Part shown: one piece after another, positions 1 to 7,593 of the stretch
Layout: every line of letters starts with the position of its first letter
Numbering within the stretch: position 1 is the stretch's first letter
Origin: Anaeromyxobacter oryzae
GTDB taxonomy: Bacteria; Myxococcota; Myxococcia; Myxococcales; Anaeromyxobacteraceae
Length of the DNA stretch: 64,000 nt
NCBI RefSeq assembly: GCF_023169945.1
Contig: NZ_AP025591.1
Location: forward strand, 2,936,501-3,000,500
Direction: 5' to 3'
The notes under the pieces: model-generated
What the model saw: the letters and a program-made list of their open reading frames with translations, nothing else
Told to the model about the DNA's origin: nothing
The model's database searches: none
Translations under genes and position numbers: made by a program

Positions 1-84
1 CCTCGCGCCGGCCGGCGCGGTGTAGGCGCGTCCGCGCGGCGCGAACGTTGATCGCCGGCCGCTCCCGCCGATACACTCGCAGGC

Positions 85-837
85 GTGCCGCTCCCCCCGC
101 AGAAGCCGCCCGGCCGGCCGGGCCTCGCGCCGTCCGCGGAGGAGCAGGCGCAGGCGCGCCGCCACCAGACCGACGAGCTCGGTGACGAGGCGCAGCGGAT
201 CGAGGAGGAGCTCGAGGCGCTGAAGGCGCGGTACGAGCAGTACTTCCTCGGCGTCGAGCGGCGCGAGCCCGCGAAGTGGCGCGACGACGTGAAGAAGAAG
301 GTGCTGCGCCTCAAGGGCGCCTTCACCCGGAACACCGGGCTCAAGTTCAAGATCCAGTCGCTGCACGCCCGCTATCTCTCGTACGAGCGGCTCTGGCTCC
401 GGAGCGCGCGAGAGAAGGAGGAGGGCACCTACCGGCGCGACGTGTTCAAGGCGCGGCTCCGCTCCCGCGACCCGGAAGCCGCGCCGGCACCCGACGCGCC
501 GTCGGCTGCGGCCGCACCGGCGGCGAGCGCGACGGCGACGTCCGCGGCACCTCCCGCGCCGCCCGCCGCGAAGCCGGCGGCGCCTGCGTCACCGTCCGTG
601 AAGCCGACCGCTTCGGCCGCCGCGAGCGATCCGCAGCTCCGCGCGCTCTACGACGCGTACATCGCCGCGAAGAAGCGCTGCAACGAGGACGTCTCGAAGC
701 TCACCTACGACGCGGTCGCCCGAAGCGTGTCGAAGCAGGTTCCGGAGCTGATCGCGAAGTACAAGGCGAAGTCGGTGGACTTCAAGGTCGAGGTCAGGGA
801 CGGGAAGGCCGTGCTGAAGGCCATCCCGAAGCTCTAG
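85..837 (+). CDS. Myxobacterial conserved protein, MXAN_5187-like C-terminus
   Basis: A 250-residue cytoplasmic protein with no signal peptide or membrane segment. Residues 27-60 are charged and likely helical (EEELEALKARYEQYF), followed by a Lys/Arg-rich region to about residue 130. A low-complexity Ala/Pro linker spans roughly 133-186. A compact C-terminal domain of about 60 residues (from QLRALYDAYIAAKKRCNED to the end) resembles the C-terminal domain found in myxobacterial proteins of the MXAN_5187 type; this is recognition from memory. The start is a GTG with no strong ribosome binding site, so it is uncertain. Function is unknown. Confidence 0.75.
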   Translation: MPLPPQKPPGRPGLAPSAEEQAQARRHQTDELGDEAQRIEEELEALKARYEQYFLGVERREPAKWRDDVKKKVLRLKGAFTRNTGLKFKIQSLHARYLSYERLWLRSAREKEEGTYRRDVFKARLRSRDPEAAPAPDAPSAAAAPAASATATSAAPPAPPAAKPAAPASPSVKPTASAAASDPQLRALYDAYIAAKKRCNEDVSKLTYDAVARSVSKQVPELIAKYKAKSVDFKVEVRDGKAVLKAIPKL

Positions 838-1058
838 GCCAACCCGCGCGAGTCCTTCGCGCGCCCCTCACTGGTGCACCAAGCATCCCACGGTCGCGCG
901 ACAGCGGATCGCACGCGATCGCGTTTTGCCTGCCGTGAAGAGCGCTTGCGCGCCTCGCCTCACCCTCGGGGTGTGGACTCCCGCGAGGAGGTTTCCTCTG
1001 GAGGGGCAAGTGCGCAAGCTCCCTCCACGGAGCGGTCAGGAGCGGGGGTTCCACCGCC

Positions 1059-1466
1059 ATGCAATCGAAAGCCGCCATGCCGGCGCTCGTCGCCGCCTGC
1101 CTCCTCGCCGTCGCGTGTGCTCCCCGCGACGCGGACATCCGCAGGGCGCGTGTCACGGCGGAGCGGCGCAACCTCGAGAACGCGCTCGACCGGCTCGAGG
1201 ATCGGCTCGTCCTCAACCAGTCCCGCGTCCGCTTCTGGAACGAGATGAAGGAGCGGCACGAGAGCGTCACCGCCATCGCGTGCGCGTCGATGGAGGAGCA
1301 CGCCACGGAGATGGCGCTGAAGCGGCTCAGGGACGGCTCGTCCCGCGAGGTCGCGCGCCGCTCCTCGCTCGATCGCGCGCGCGTGGCGAGCGTGCACCCG
1401 GCGGCAGCCGAGGCGCCGGCCCCTCCGCCGCCGGCGGCGCGGGCCGCCACCGCGCCGGCGCCGTAG
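1059..1466 (+). CDS. Small hypothetical lipoprotein
   Basis: A 135-residue protein with a short hydrophobic signal ending in a lipobox (LLAVAC, Cys at about residue 20), so it is probably an acylated envelope lipoprotein. Residues 25-75 are charged and helical in character (ARVTAERRNLENALDRLEDR), consistent with a short coiled coil. The C-terminal 35 residues are Ala/Pro-rich. An AGGAGCGGGG stretch lies shortly upstream of the ATG. A Rho-independent terminator follows within 15 bases, so it is probably a single-gene transcript. I do not recognise a family. Confidence 0.75.
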   Translation: MQSKAAMPALVAACLLAVACAPRDADIRRARVTAERRNLENALDRLEDRLVLNQSRVRFWNEMKERHESVTAIACASMEEHATEMALKRLRDGSSREVARRSSLDRARVASVHPAAAEAPAPPPPAARAATAPAP

Positions 1467-1477
1467 CGCTCCGGGCG

Positions 1478-1500
1478 CGCCCGGGCGAAGCGGGCGTTTT
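1478..1500 (+). terminator. Intrinsic terminator after the small lipoprotein gene
   Basis: A 6-bp GC stem (CGCCCG/CGGGCG) with a 7-base loop is followed directly by TTTT. It lies 12 bases past the stop codon at 1466 and insulates the downstream tRNA gene. Confidence 0.6.
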
Positions 1501-1575
1501 CGGTTTGCGTTCGGGCCCGAGCGATCGTAAAAGGGCACCCCGCCCAGCCGACCCGGTGGGCGCGGAGCGCAGCAC

Positions 1576-1648
1576 GCCTGGGTAGCTCAGTCGGTAGAGC
1601 AGGGGACTGAAAATCCCCGTGTCGGTGGTTCGATTCCGCCCCCAGGCA
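1576..1648 (+). tRNA. tRNA-Phe (GAA)
   Basis: A 73-base sequence folds as a canonical tRNA: acceptor GCCTGGG/CCCAGGC, a 4-bp D stem, an anticodon stem GGGGA/TCCCC with loop CTGAAAA (anticodon GAA), a 5-base variable loop, and a T arm GGTGG/CCGCC with loop TTCGATT. The discriminator base is A. CCA is not encoded (CAC follows). The 3' part of this gene is repeated at 11308-11350, which marks it as the attachment site of an integrated element. Confidence 0.97.
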
Positions 1649-1649
1649 C
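1607..1649 (+). repeat. attL-type repeat inside tRNA-Phe
   Basis: Runs from the first base of the anticodon loop to one base past the discriminator. Positions 1614-1649 are identical over 36 bp to 11315-11350. Extending to 1607 adds only one mismatch (A at 1613, C at 11314). Confidence 0.8.
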
Positions 1650-1673
1650 ACCATCCCAGCTCGAACATCCGGA

Positions 1674-1701
1674 GCCCCGTGGACTGAAAAGTCCGCGGGG
1701 C
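1674..1701 (+). terminator. tRNA-Phe terminator
   Basis: A 12-bp GC-rich stem with a GAAA loop follows tRNA-Phe by 25 bases, and a T-rich stretch (TTCACTGTTTT) comes next. Its apex repeats ten bases of the tRNA anticodon arm (GGACTGAAAA). Confidence 0.65.
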
Positions 1702-1763
1702 TTCACTGTTTTCGGCCCTCGTGCTCGACATGCCGGTCGAGGCAACGGGCGTTCTCCCGGCTC

Positions 1764-2386
1764 TCACGACGCTCCCGGACGGCGGCGGTTCGTGATGAAC
1801 TCGATCTGCGTCCCGTACCGGGAGCGGACCTCCTGTCGAAACTGGGCGAGGTCCATCCCCAGCTTCCGCGAGATGGCGATGAGCGCGGCGAGCTGCTTGC
1901 TGGTCAGCCTCGGCCTGGGCGTGCTCGGAAGCCGGGGTATGGGCGAGGTCTCGACGCGGCGATTCCCGTTCTGTTGCTGGACGGGGCGCGACGGCGACTG
2001 GTGGACGTGCTCGGCGGGCTCGTCGCCGAAGTCATTGTCGTCGTCGAGCTCGCCGCGGTAGGCGGTGTGGGCGCCGTAGGCGCGCGCCTCGGCGAACGGG
2101 ACGAAGGCGTCCCCGCTCCACTCCCGAGCTGGAGCGCCACGTCCGACCACGCTTCGTACACCTTGCGGCCGGAGCCCGTGGTCGTGGCGTGGACGAACGT
2201 CTCGCGGGTCACGCGCCAGCGGCCCACGCCGACGACCTCGTTCAGCCGGTCGATGATCAACTGCACCTTCACGCCGGCGGTGTCGTAGCCGCGCCCGGTC
2301 TGCTTCCCGTTCGTGCGCTCGACCGCCTCCGGCGGGAACGGAGCGCAGAGCTGCTGGTACAGCTTCTTCTTCCCATCGGGTGTCAT
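1764..2386 (-). pseudogene. Rad52/22-family single-strand annealing protein, frameshifted and truncated
   Basis: The N-terminal half starts at an ATG at 2386 behind a GAGGAG site. It reads as a Rad52/Rad22-type phage annealing protein (APFPPEAVER, then VQLIIDRLNEVVGVGRW). Near 2122 the family-like reading switches frame, from SDVALQLG in the first frame to WSGDAFVPFAEARAYGAHTA in the second. The usual block after AxGAHxA (GDAxKGAxTDAxKKA in relatives) is missing; the frame goes straight into an acidic/Gln-rich linker. A C-terminal segment (LTSKQLAALIAISRKLGMD) remains but ends abruptly. Intact members promote single-strand annealing in phage or plasmid recombination. A frameshift, an internal deletion and a shortened end argue for decay; a sequencing error could explain only the frameshift. 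Confidence 0.65.
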
Positions 2387-2423
2387 CGTGCTGCTCCTCG
2401 GGCGCGGGCGCGCCCATGAACGA

Positions 2424-2459
2424 CGAAGGCCCCGCGCTCACGATGAGCGGGGGCCTTCG
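2424..2459. repeat. Long inverted repeat between divergent island genes
   Basis: A stem of about 16 bp with one bulge and a 3-base loop (arms CGAAGGCCCC and GGGGCCTTCG, extended inward by CGCTCA/TGAGCG). It sits upstream of both the Rad52 remnant and the gene at 2482. No T-run flanks it, so it could be a relic terminator or an operator-like site. Confidence 0.5.
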
Positions 2460-2481
2460 CCGAGTTGTATGCTTCGCGCGC

Positions 2482-2943
2482 ATGCAACAGGACGCCGACC
2501 AAGGGATCGTGGAGTTCCGGTCGCCGACGCGGTCCGAGTTCCTGACCGTGGTGCCGACGACGGACAAGCTGGGCGAGGCTGTCAGCTTGAAGCTGCGGCT
2601 CGACGCGCAGCTTCACGGATTCAGCGCCCGCTGTGAGGTGTGGGTCGAGCGTCAGGCCGTGGCCGACTTCGCCTCCGCCTTGAGGAACCTTGAGGAGACC
2701 CGAAACGGCGAGGCGCTACTTCAAGGCGAGGACCCGGACGACTTGGAGCTCAAGGTGTCGGCGCTGGATCGCGTCGGGCACATGTTGCTGGAGTTCAAGG
2801 TGACCCGCCTCACCGTCGTCGGCGACCGAGGGCGTCCGCTCTCGGTTCAGCTCACCGGCGGGTTCGAGCTCGACCCGGGCCTTCTGCCGGATCTAGTTGC
2901 CCGCGTGACTCGCCTCACGTCGCTCTTCACGGAGCGGCGTTGA
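2482..2943 (+). CDS. Hypothetical protein, possibly immunity-like
   Basis: A 153-residue acidic soluble protein. The start is set at the ATG at 2482, after the upstream hairpin; an in-frame ATG at 2416 would put the hairpin inside the gene. The layout (a beta-rich N-terminus, then FASALRNLEETRNGEALLQ, a short acidic turn, VSALDRVGHMLLEFKV, and a final helix) recalls small immunity proteins of the WapI/DUF6228 kind. That is a weak, pattern-based resemblance. No toxin lies beside it. A GC hairpin follows the stop codon. Confidence 0.5.
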   Translation: MQQDADQGIVEFRSPTRSEFLTVVPTTDKLGEAVSLKLRLDAQLHGFSARCEVWVERQAVADFASALRNLEETRNGEALLQGEDPDDLELKVSALDRVGHMLLEFKVTRLTVVGDRGRPLSVQLTGGFELDPGLLPDLVARVTRLTSLFTERR

Positions 2944-2947
2944 ACAA

Positions 2948-2977
2948 GGGCCCCCGCCGGCACAGGCCGGGGGCCCC
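2948..2977. terminator. Probable bidirectional terminator hairpin
   Basis: A strong GC stem (GGGCCCCC paired with GGGGGCCC) begins 5 bases past the stop at 2943, between two convergent genes. It lacks a T-tract, so the terminator role is inferred from position. Confidence 0.45.
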
Positions 2978-3097
2978 ACGGCGGCGCCGGCGTGTCCGTC
3001 TCGTCCGCCGAGTGCGCGGGATCCGGGCTGATACGCGGAGGTTGTTCCACCGGCGCGCGGCGGACCTCCGTGAACGAGACGAATACGTCATCGGCAT

Positions 3098-3544
3098 TCA
3101 CCGCGGCTCGCGTCGGACCCGCGGTCCCGGGCCGAGGACCTCGAACTTCCAGTCCTGCGCGTCGACCTCGAACGTGCTGTCTCGGAGGTAGAACAAGAAC
3201 CTGCGCCGCTCTCCGGGCGCCGCGGGCGGCACCGCTACCCAGTCGGAGACCTGCTGGTCCAACAGATCGCCGGTGACCTCGTAGAGCTCGCCCCACGCCG
3301 GCGCGAGCTTGCTGACCCTGCACTGGCCGCGGTACCAGCCCTCGTCGTTCGTCGAGCCGAGCCGGTACCGAGAGCACCGCGTGAACGTCAGGCGCGCTCG
3401 ATCGCCCTCTGCGAAGGCCTTGAACACGAATGCGTTGAGGTAGAACTCGAGGAACACGGTGTCGCCGCGGACATGAACGGACTCGGCAGGTGCGTTCGGG
3501 TCCGCGTTCCAGCCGTCGTTCAGCTTCTGGAAGCTAGTCGCCAC
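3098..3544 (-). CDS. Hypothetical island protein
   Basis: A 148-residue soluble protein. The start is a GTG at 3544, chosen because GGGAGGCG lies at ribosome-binding distance and because residues upstream in the frame are low-complexity. The body contains beta-strand-like segments (VFLEFYLNAFVFKAF, ARLTFTRCSRYRLG, RRFLFYLRDSTFEVD) and several aromatic residues. No signal peptide or known motif is visible. Base composition is less extreme than in neighbouring host genes, in line with acquired DNA. I do not recognise the family. Confidence 0.5.
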   Translation of the reverse strand: MATSFQKLNDGWNADPNAPAESVHVRGDTVFLEFYLNAFVFKAFAEGDRARLTFTRCSRYRLGSTNDEGWYRGQCRVSKLAPAWGELYEVTGDLLDQQVSDWVAVPPAAPGERRRFLFYLRDSTFEVDAQDWKFEVLGPGPRVRREPR

Positions 3545-3740
3545 GCTTCGACGCCTCCCGCTCGCGCCCGGGCGCATCGTACCCGGGCCCCTGCTCGCGG
3601 ACCTCGAGACTGCGATGGAAGGTCCGTCAGGTACCCGTGCAGCAGCCGGATGACGAGCGCCGTCAGGTCGCGTCTCGGCGTAGCGGTCGTCGCACATTGT
3701 CGGGTTTCCTTCACGGCGAGGCTGGGCGATCCTGGCGCCC

Positions 3741-5624
3741 TTGAGGGTCCAAGTCCTCGCCGCAGTCCTTCTCGCCGCGTGCGGGCAGCAGCCCCCGGAA
3801 CGCCCGGCGACCGCCCGCGCCGCGGACCGAGCGGCCGAGGCGCTCGCGTCGGCGAGATCGGGCGATGCGTCGCCGGCGCCAGGCAGCGAGGCGGTGGCGG
3901 GAGGCGCGAGATCAGAGGCTCCGGAGGAGGTCCTCGTCTCGCGCGACACGTCACCGCCGGTGACCCCCGCCGCGGCCGCAGACCCGGTGCCGGCGAGGTT
4001 CGTGCGGGACGGCGCGTCGACTCGGCAGGCGCGGCTCGTCGCGGCCGCGCTCGCCGGGGCGGCGGACGTGGGCCTCGATCCCGCGGAGTACGGCGGCGCC
4101 GCGTGGGCGGAGCGGTTCCGGGCGCTCGAAGACGGTCACGCGACGCCCGAGCAAGCGGATCGGCTCGAGACCGACCTGCGCTCCGCAGCGCTCCGGTTCG
4201 TGGAGGCCCTCCGGCACGGCCGCGTCAGGCCGCAGACGCTCGGGTACGCCCTTCCCCCTGAGCCGTTCGATGCCAAGGGGTTCGTCGACGCGCTCGCGAT
4301 CGCCGCCGACCCCGCCGTGCTCCTCGACAGCCTCGCGCCGCGCGACCCGGCGTACAACCGGCTCGTCCGCGCGCTGCCGCGGCTGCGCGAGCTCGCCGAG
4401 CGCCGGCGCCGGCAGCCGCCGCTGCCGGTCCCGACGCGGCCCCTGCGCCCGGGCGAGCGGTACGCGGCCGCCCCTCGCCTCGCCGAGCTCCTCGCCACGC
4501 TCGGCGATCTCGAGGAACCGCAGCGTGCTGCGGCGGCGTCGAAGGTTCTCTCGCCCGAGCTCGCCGACGCGCTGCGCAGGTTCCAGGCGAGGCACGCCCT
4601 CCCCCAGGACGGCGTGGTCGGCCGGCGCACGGTGGAGGCACTGAACGTCCCGCTCGACCGGCGCGTCGCGCAGGTGGAGCTCGCACTCGAGCGATGGCGC
4701 TGGATGCCGCGCGATCTCGGGCCGCGCTGGATCGTGGTGAACGTACCGGCGCAGCGGCTCGAGGCGGTCGAGGCGGAGCCGCTCCGCGTGACCCTCGCCA
4801 TGGAGGTCATCGTCGGCGCGACGGAGGAGGATCGGCGCACGCCCGTCCTCGCCGCGCGAGTCGAGGCGCTCATGTTCAGCCCGTACTGGGACGTGCCGGA
4901 GAAGCTCGCCGCGCAGGAGCTCGTGCGGCTGCTCGCTCGCCGACTGGACCTCGCCGAGGGAGACGGGTTCTTCGTCGAGGTCGACGGCGCGCGGCTCCCG
5001 GTCGGCCGGCGCACGCTCGCGCTCGTCCGCAGGGGCGAGGCGCGCCTGCGCCAGCGCCCCGGGCCGCGCAACTCCCTCGGTCCGCTGGTGGTGGTGATGC
5101 CCAATCCGAGCGACGTGTACCTGCACGGCACCGCGAGGCCGAGGCTCTTCAACCGGAACGATCGGGCGCTGTCGCACGGCTGCATCCGCGTACCGGAGCC
5201 CGCCGCGCTCGCGGCCTTTCTGCTCGCGGGGCAGCCCGGCTATGACCGCGCGCGCATCGAGGCGGCGATGATGCGCGCAGAGCCGCTGCGCGTCTCGCTC
5301 GCGACGCCGGCCACGGTGCTGCTCGTGTACGCGACCGCCACGGCGGATGAGGACGGCACGCTCCGGTTCTGGCCCGACCTGTACGGCGCGGACGCGCAGC
5401 TCGAGCGGGCGCTCTCCGGCGATCGCTCGCGGTCGAGGCCCCCTCCCGGCGCGCACCCGCCGCGCGTGCGCGAGATCGTACGCCGCCGCGCGCGCGACGC
5501 CGCCACGGCGCAAGGCGGGGATGCGGCGGCGGCGCGCGAGGGCGCGGCCGCCGCGGACGCGCAGCCCGGGGAAGCGACGTTCCAGGCGGATCCAGGGGCA
5601 GTCGACGTGGGTGGCGGCGGCTGA
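3741..5624 (+). CDS. L,D-transpeptidase lipoprotein, YcbB/LdtD family
   Basis: A 627-residue periplasmic peptidoglycan cross-linking enzyme of the YcbB (LdtD) type. The N-terminus is a lipoprotein signal with Cys at about residue 14 (VLLAACG). An Ala-rich linker follows, then a scaffold domain, a peptidoglycan-binding motif near residues 270-300 (LRRFQARHALPQDGVVG) and the YkuD catalytic domain. The catalytic signature SHGCIRV carries the nucleophile Cys481 and His479. The C-terminal 70 residues are a basic, Ala-rich tail not typical of the family. The start is a TTG, the only one that keeps the signal peptide, and has a weak ribosome binding site. GC-rich codon use matches the host rather than the IetAS end of the island. 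Confidence 0.85.
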   Translation: MRVQVLAAVLLAACGQQPPERPATARAADRAAEALASARSGDASPAPGSEAVAGGARSEAPEEVLVSRDTSPPVTPAAAADPVPARFVRDGASTRQARLVAAALAGAADVGLDPAEYGGAAWAERFRALEDGHATPEQADRLETDLRSAALRFVEALRHGRVRPQTLGYALPPEPFDAKGFVDALAIAADPAVLLDSLAPRDPAYNRLVRALPRLRELAERRRRQPPLPVPTRPLRPGERYAAAPRLAELLATLGDLEEPQRAAAASKVLSPELADALRRFQARHALPQDGVVGRRTVEALNVPLDRRVAQVELALERWRWMPRDLGPRWIVVNVPAQRLEAVEAEPLRVTLAMEVIVGATEEDRRTPVLAARVEALMFSPYWDVPEKLAAQELVRLLARRLDLAEGDGFFVEVDGARLPVGRRTLALVRRGEARLRQRPGPRNSLGPLVVVMPNPSDVYLHGTARPRLFNRNDRALSHGCIRVPEPAALAAFLLAGQPGYDRARIEAAMMRAEPLRVSLATPATVLLVYATATADEDGTLRFWPDLYGADAQLERALSGDRSRSRPPPGAHPPRVREIVRRRARDAATAQGGDAAAAREGAAAADAQPGEATFQADPGAVDVGGGG

Positions 5625-5725
5625 CCCGCGGCCGTCGCGGATCGGCTCGCCGGCCGCGTCGAGCCCAGTTCGTCCACGGCGGGTTCATGCACATTGCCGG
5701 CAACCTGTACGGCCCGGGTCGGTGA

Positions 5726-6886
5726 CTAGCCCTTGAGGACGACCAGCGGCTCGAGCCGCTGGATCGGCCGGACGAGGTCCACCTCGTCTTCGAGGACCTC
5801 CGTGATCTCCCGGTACGCTTCGGGCGCCTCCTCGACGAGTGCCGGGGCACGACGCTCGTCGTGGACAACCCTGCGCATCGAGCGCGCGAGACGGTCCACG
5901 CGGATGCGCTCGCGGGCCTCCCGACGCGTCATCACCCTGCCGGCGCCGTGCGATGCCGACGCGAACGACGTCGCCTCGCCGAGCCCTAGCGCGAGGTAGG
6001 ACGCCGTGCCCATCGAGCCCGGAATGAGCACACGCGCGCCCGCAGGAGCCGCGATGGCGCCCTTCCGGTGGATCCACGCCTTGCAGCCGAGATGCTCCTC
6101 CTCCCGCACGAAGTTGTGGTGGACGTCGATGCGGGTGGACGGGTCAGGGGTCGCGCCAGCCACCTCCTGGACGACCAACGCGGCCGACGCCAAGAGTGCC
6201 TCCCGGTTCGCCGACGCGAACGCGAGGGCCCAGCTCATGTCCGCCAGGCACGCGCGTCCGGGGTCGGAGTCCACCGACAGGCCGGGGACGTCCCCGAGGC
6301 CCGACGACTCGGCGGCCCTGAGGTGGTGGGCGCCGACCGCCGATCCAAGGCCGCGCGAGCCGGAGTGGACGAGCAGCCAGACGGCTCCACTCATGTCGCG
6401 GTCGAGCTCCACGAAGTGGTTTCCGCCCCCGAGCGTCCCGAGCTGGCGGCGCACGAGCCGCTCCCGTGCGTGCTCGAGCGAGCTCGTCGAGAGCGGCTGG
6501 GTCAGGAGGTCCGACGGCGCGGTCGCTCCCTTCCCGCGGTGCACGGCGTCGCCCACCGGGATGCGAGCGACCCAGCCAGCCAGGATGCGCTGCAGGCCCC
6601 GGCGACCGAGTGCCTGCGCCGGGAGGTCGAGCTGGACCGCCATGACACCGCAGCCGAGGTCGCCGCCGAGAGCCGACGGCACGACCACGCCGTCAGTCGC
6701 GAACACCGTGCCCACCGCGACGCCGTGGGCGACGTGCAGGTCAGGCATTCCGGCCACATGCCCGATGACGTAGGGCTGCGCAGCGATGCGCTCGAGCTGC
6801 GCGACGGCAGCCGGTGGCGGCTCGCGGCTCCACACGTGGACCGGAACGGCCGGGCGCCCCGGGGGCGACAGGATCACTCGTGCCAT
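5726..6886 (-). CDS. rtcB: RtcB-family RNA ligase
   Basis: A 386-residue RNA-splicing ligase that joins 2',3'-cyclic phosphate (via 3'-phosphate) and 5'-OH RNA ends using GTP and Mn2+. The signature residues are all present: GGDLGCGV (Asp76, Cys79), LGTLGGGNHF (Asn156, His157), HSGSRGLG (His174), HHNF (256-259), LIPGSMGTASY, and SHGAGR with the guanylated His313. It is therefore probably active, of the shorter bacterial type. The start overlaps the end of the upstream RbfA-like gene by 13 bases, implying translational coupling. No RtcA, archease or RtcR gene and no sigma-54 promoter is seen nearby. Confidence 0.93.
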   Translation of the reverse strand: MARVILSPPGRPAVPVHVWSREPPPAAVAQLERIAAQPYVIGHVAGMPDLHVAHGVAVGTVFATDGVVVPSALGGDLGCGVMAVQLDLPAQALGRRGLQRILAGWVARIPVGDAVHRGKGATAPSDLLTQPLSTSSLEHARERLVRRQLGTLGGGNHFVELDRDMSGAVWLLVHSGSRGLGSAVGAHHLRAAESSGLGDVPGLSVDSDPGRACLADMSWALAFASANREALLASAALVVQEVAGATPDPSTRIDVHHNFVREEEHLGCKAWIHRKGAIAAPAGARVLIPGSMGTASYLALGLGEATSFASASHGAGRVMTRREARERIRVDRLARSMRRVVHDERRAPALVEEAPEAYREITEVLEDEVDLVRPIQRLEPLVVLKG

Positions 6887-7308
6887 GGCTCACCTCCCGG
6901 CGTGCTCGCTCCGGGCTCCTGAACGCCGACGAACGTGAACGAGAGCTTCGGGAGCCGCTTCAGCTCGAGGAGCGACGCGAGGCGCGCGCGGAGGAATCCG
7001 GTCGCGCGCGCCAGCGCATCACGCGACGCTCCCTCGACCTGCCGCTGGGCCGCGAGCGCCGCCTGGACGACGTAGCCGATGCGTGCGTGGCCGTCGTCGA
7101 CGGACAGGTGGACGGAGACGAGCCTCACCCCGTCGAGAGCGGGATCGGCGGCCTCGTCGCGAATGAGCGTCTGGAGCTCTTCGAGGAGGATGCGTTCGAG
7201 TCGTGCTTGCCGATGCCCCGTGGCATCGGCGTCGGGATCTCCTGGGTAGAGAGGGGACTGCCGGGCGCGCGACGACCGCGCGCCGGATCGGTGCGTTCTT
7301 TTTGACAT
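6874..7308 (-). CDS. RbfA-like ribosome-binding factor paralogue
   Basis: A 144-residue protein. After a basic N-terminal extension of about 30 residues it reads as RbfA: RLERILLEELQTLIRDEAA, DPALDGVRLVSVHLS, a strand, a helix with FLRARLASLLELKRLP, and the closing strand KLSFTFVG. Housekeeping RbfA is a KH-fold 30S maturation factor encoded with nusA/infB/truB. This copy instead sits upstream of and overlaps rtcB, so it is a paralogue with a different role. The likely role is binding the small subunit or its rRNA for RtcB (inference). The 285 bases upstream show no clear promoter. Confidence 0.75.
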   Translation of the reverse strand: MSKRTHRSGARSSRARQSPLYPGDPDADATGHRQARLERILLEELQTLIRDEAADPALDGVRLVSVHLSVDDGHARIGYVVQAALAAQRQVEGASRDALARATGFLRARLASLLELKRLPKLSFTFVGVQEPGASTPGGEPWHE

Positions 7309-7593
7309 GAAGACGGTTCCCTGCCGCGCCGTCGCCAGCGAGGGCGCGGGTACACGTGCACTGGACGCAGCGCTCCAGCGGAGCGCGCGAACCGGAACCC
7401 GTCAGCGAGGATCGAGCGGGGAGACGGCTACGCGCACTCCGAGGAGCATCCCGGGACACCGTCGAGCTGAATCGGCATGGGACACCTCCTCCGGCGCGGA
7501 TACCGCCGAGACGCGGCGGGATCTACTGCGCCCGCCATCGGACAGTCAAGGTCGTCTGTCGGGGGGCGGGCCGTTGCCTCGGACGCGTTGTGC

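Noticed and set aside
960-1058. Possible riboswitch or small RNA before the lipoprotein gene
   Set aside because: Several short GC stems can be drawn, but none matches a known RNA family and GC content alone explains them.
7309-7593. Sigma-54 promoter or RtcR-type control of the RbfA-RtcB genes
   Set aside because: No TGGCAC-N5-TTGC-like element on the minus strand; only a weak GGGACACC direct repeat (7453 and 7479) is visible.
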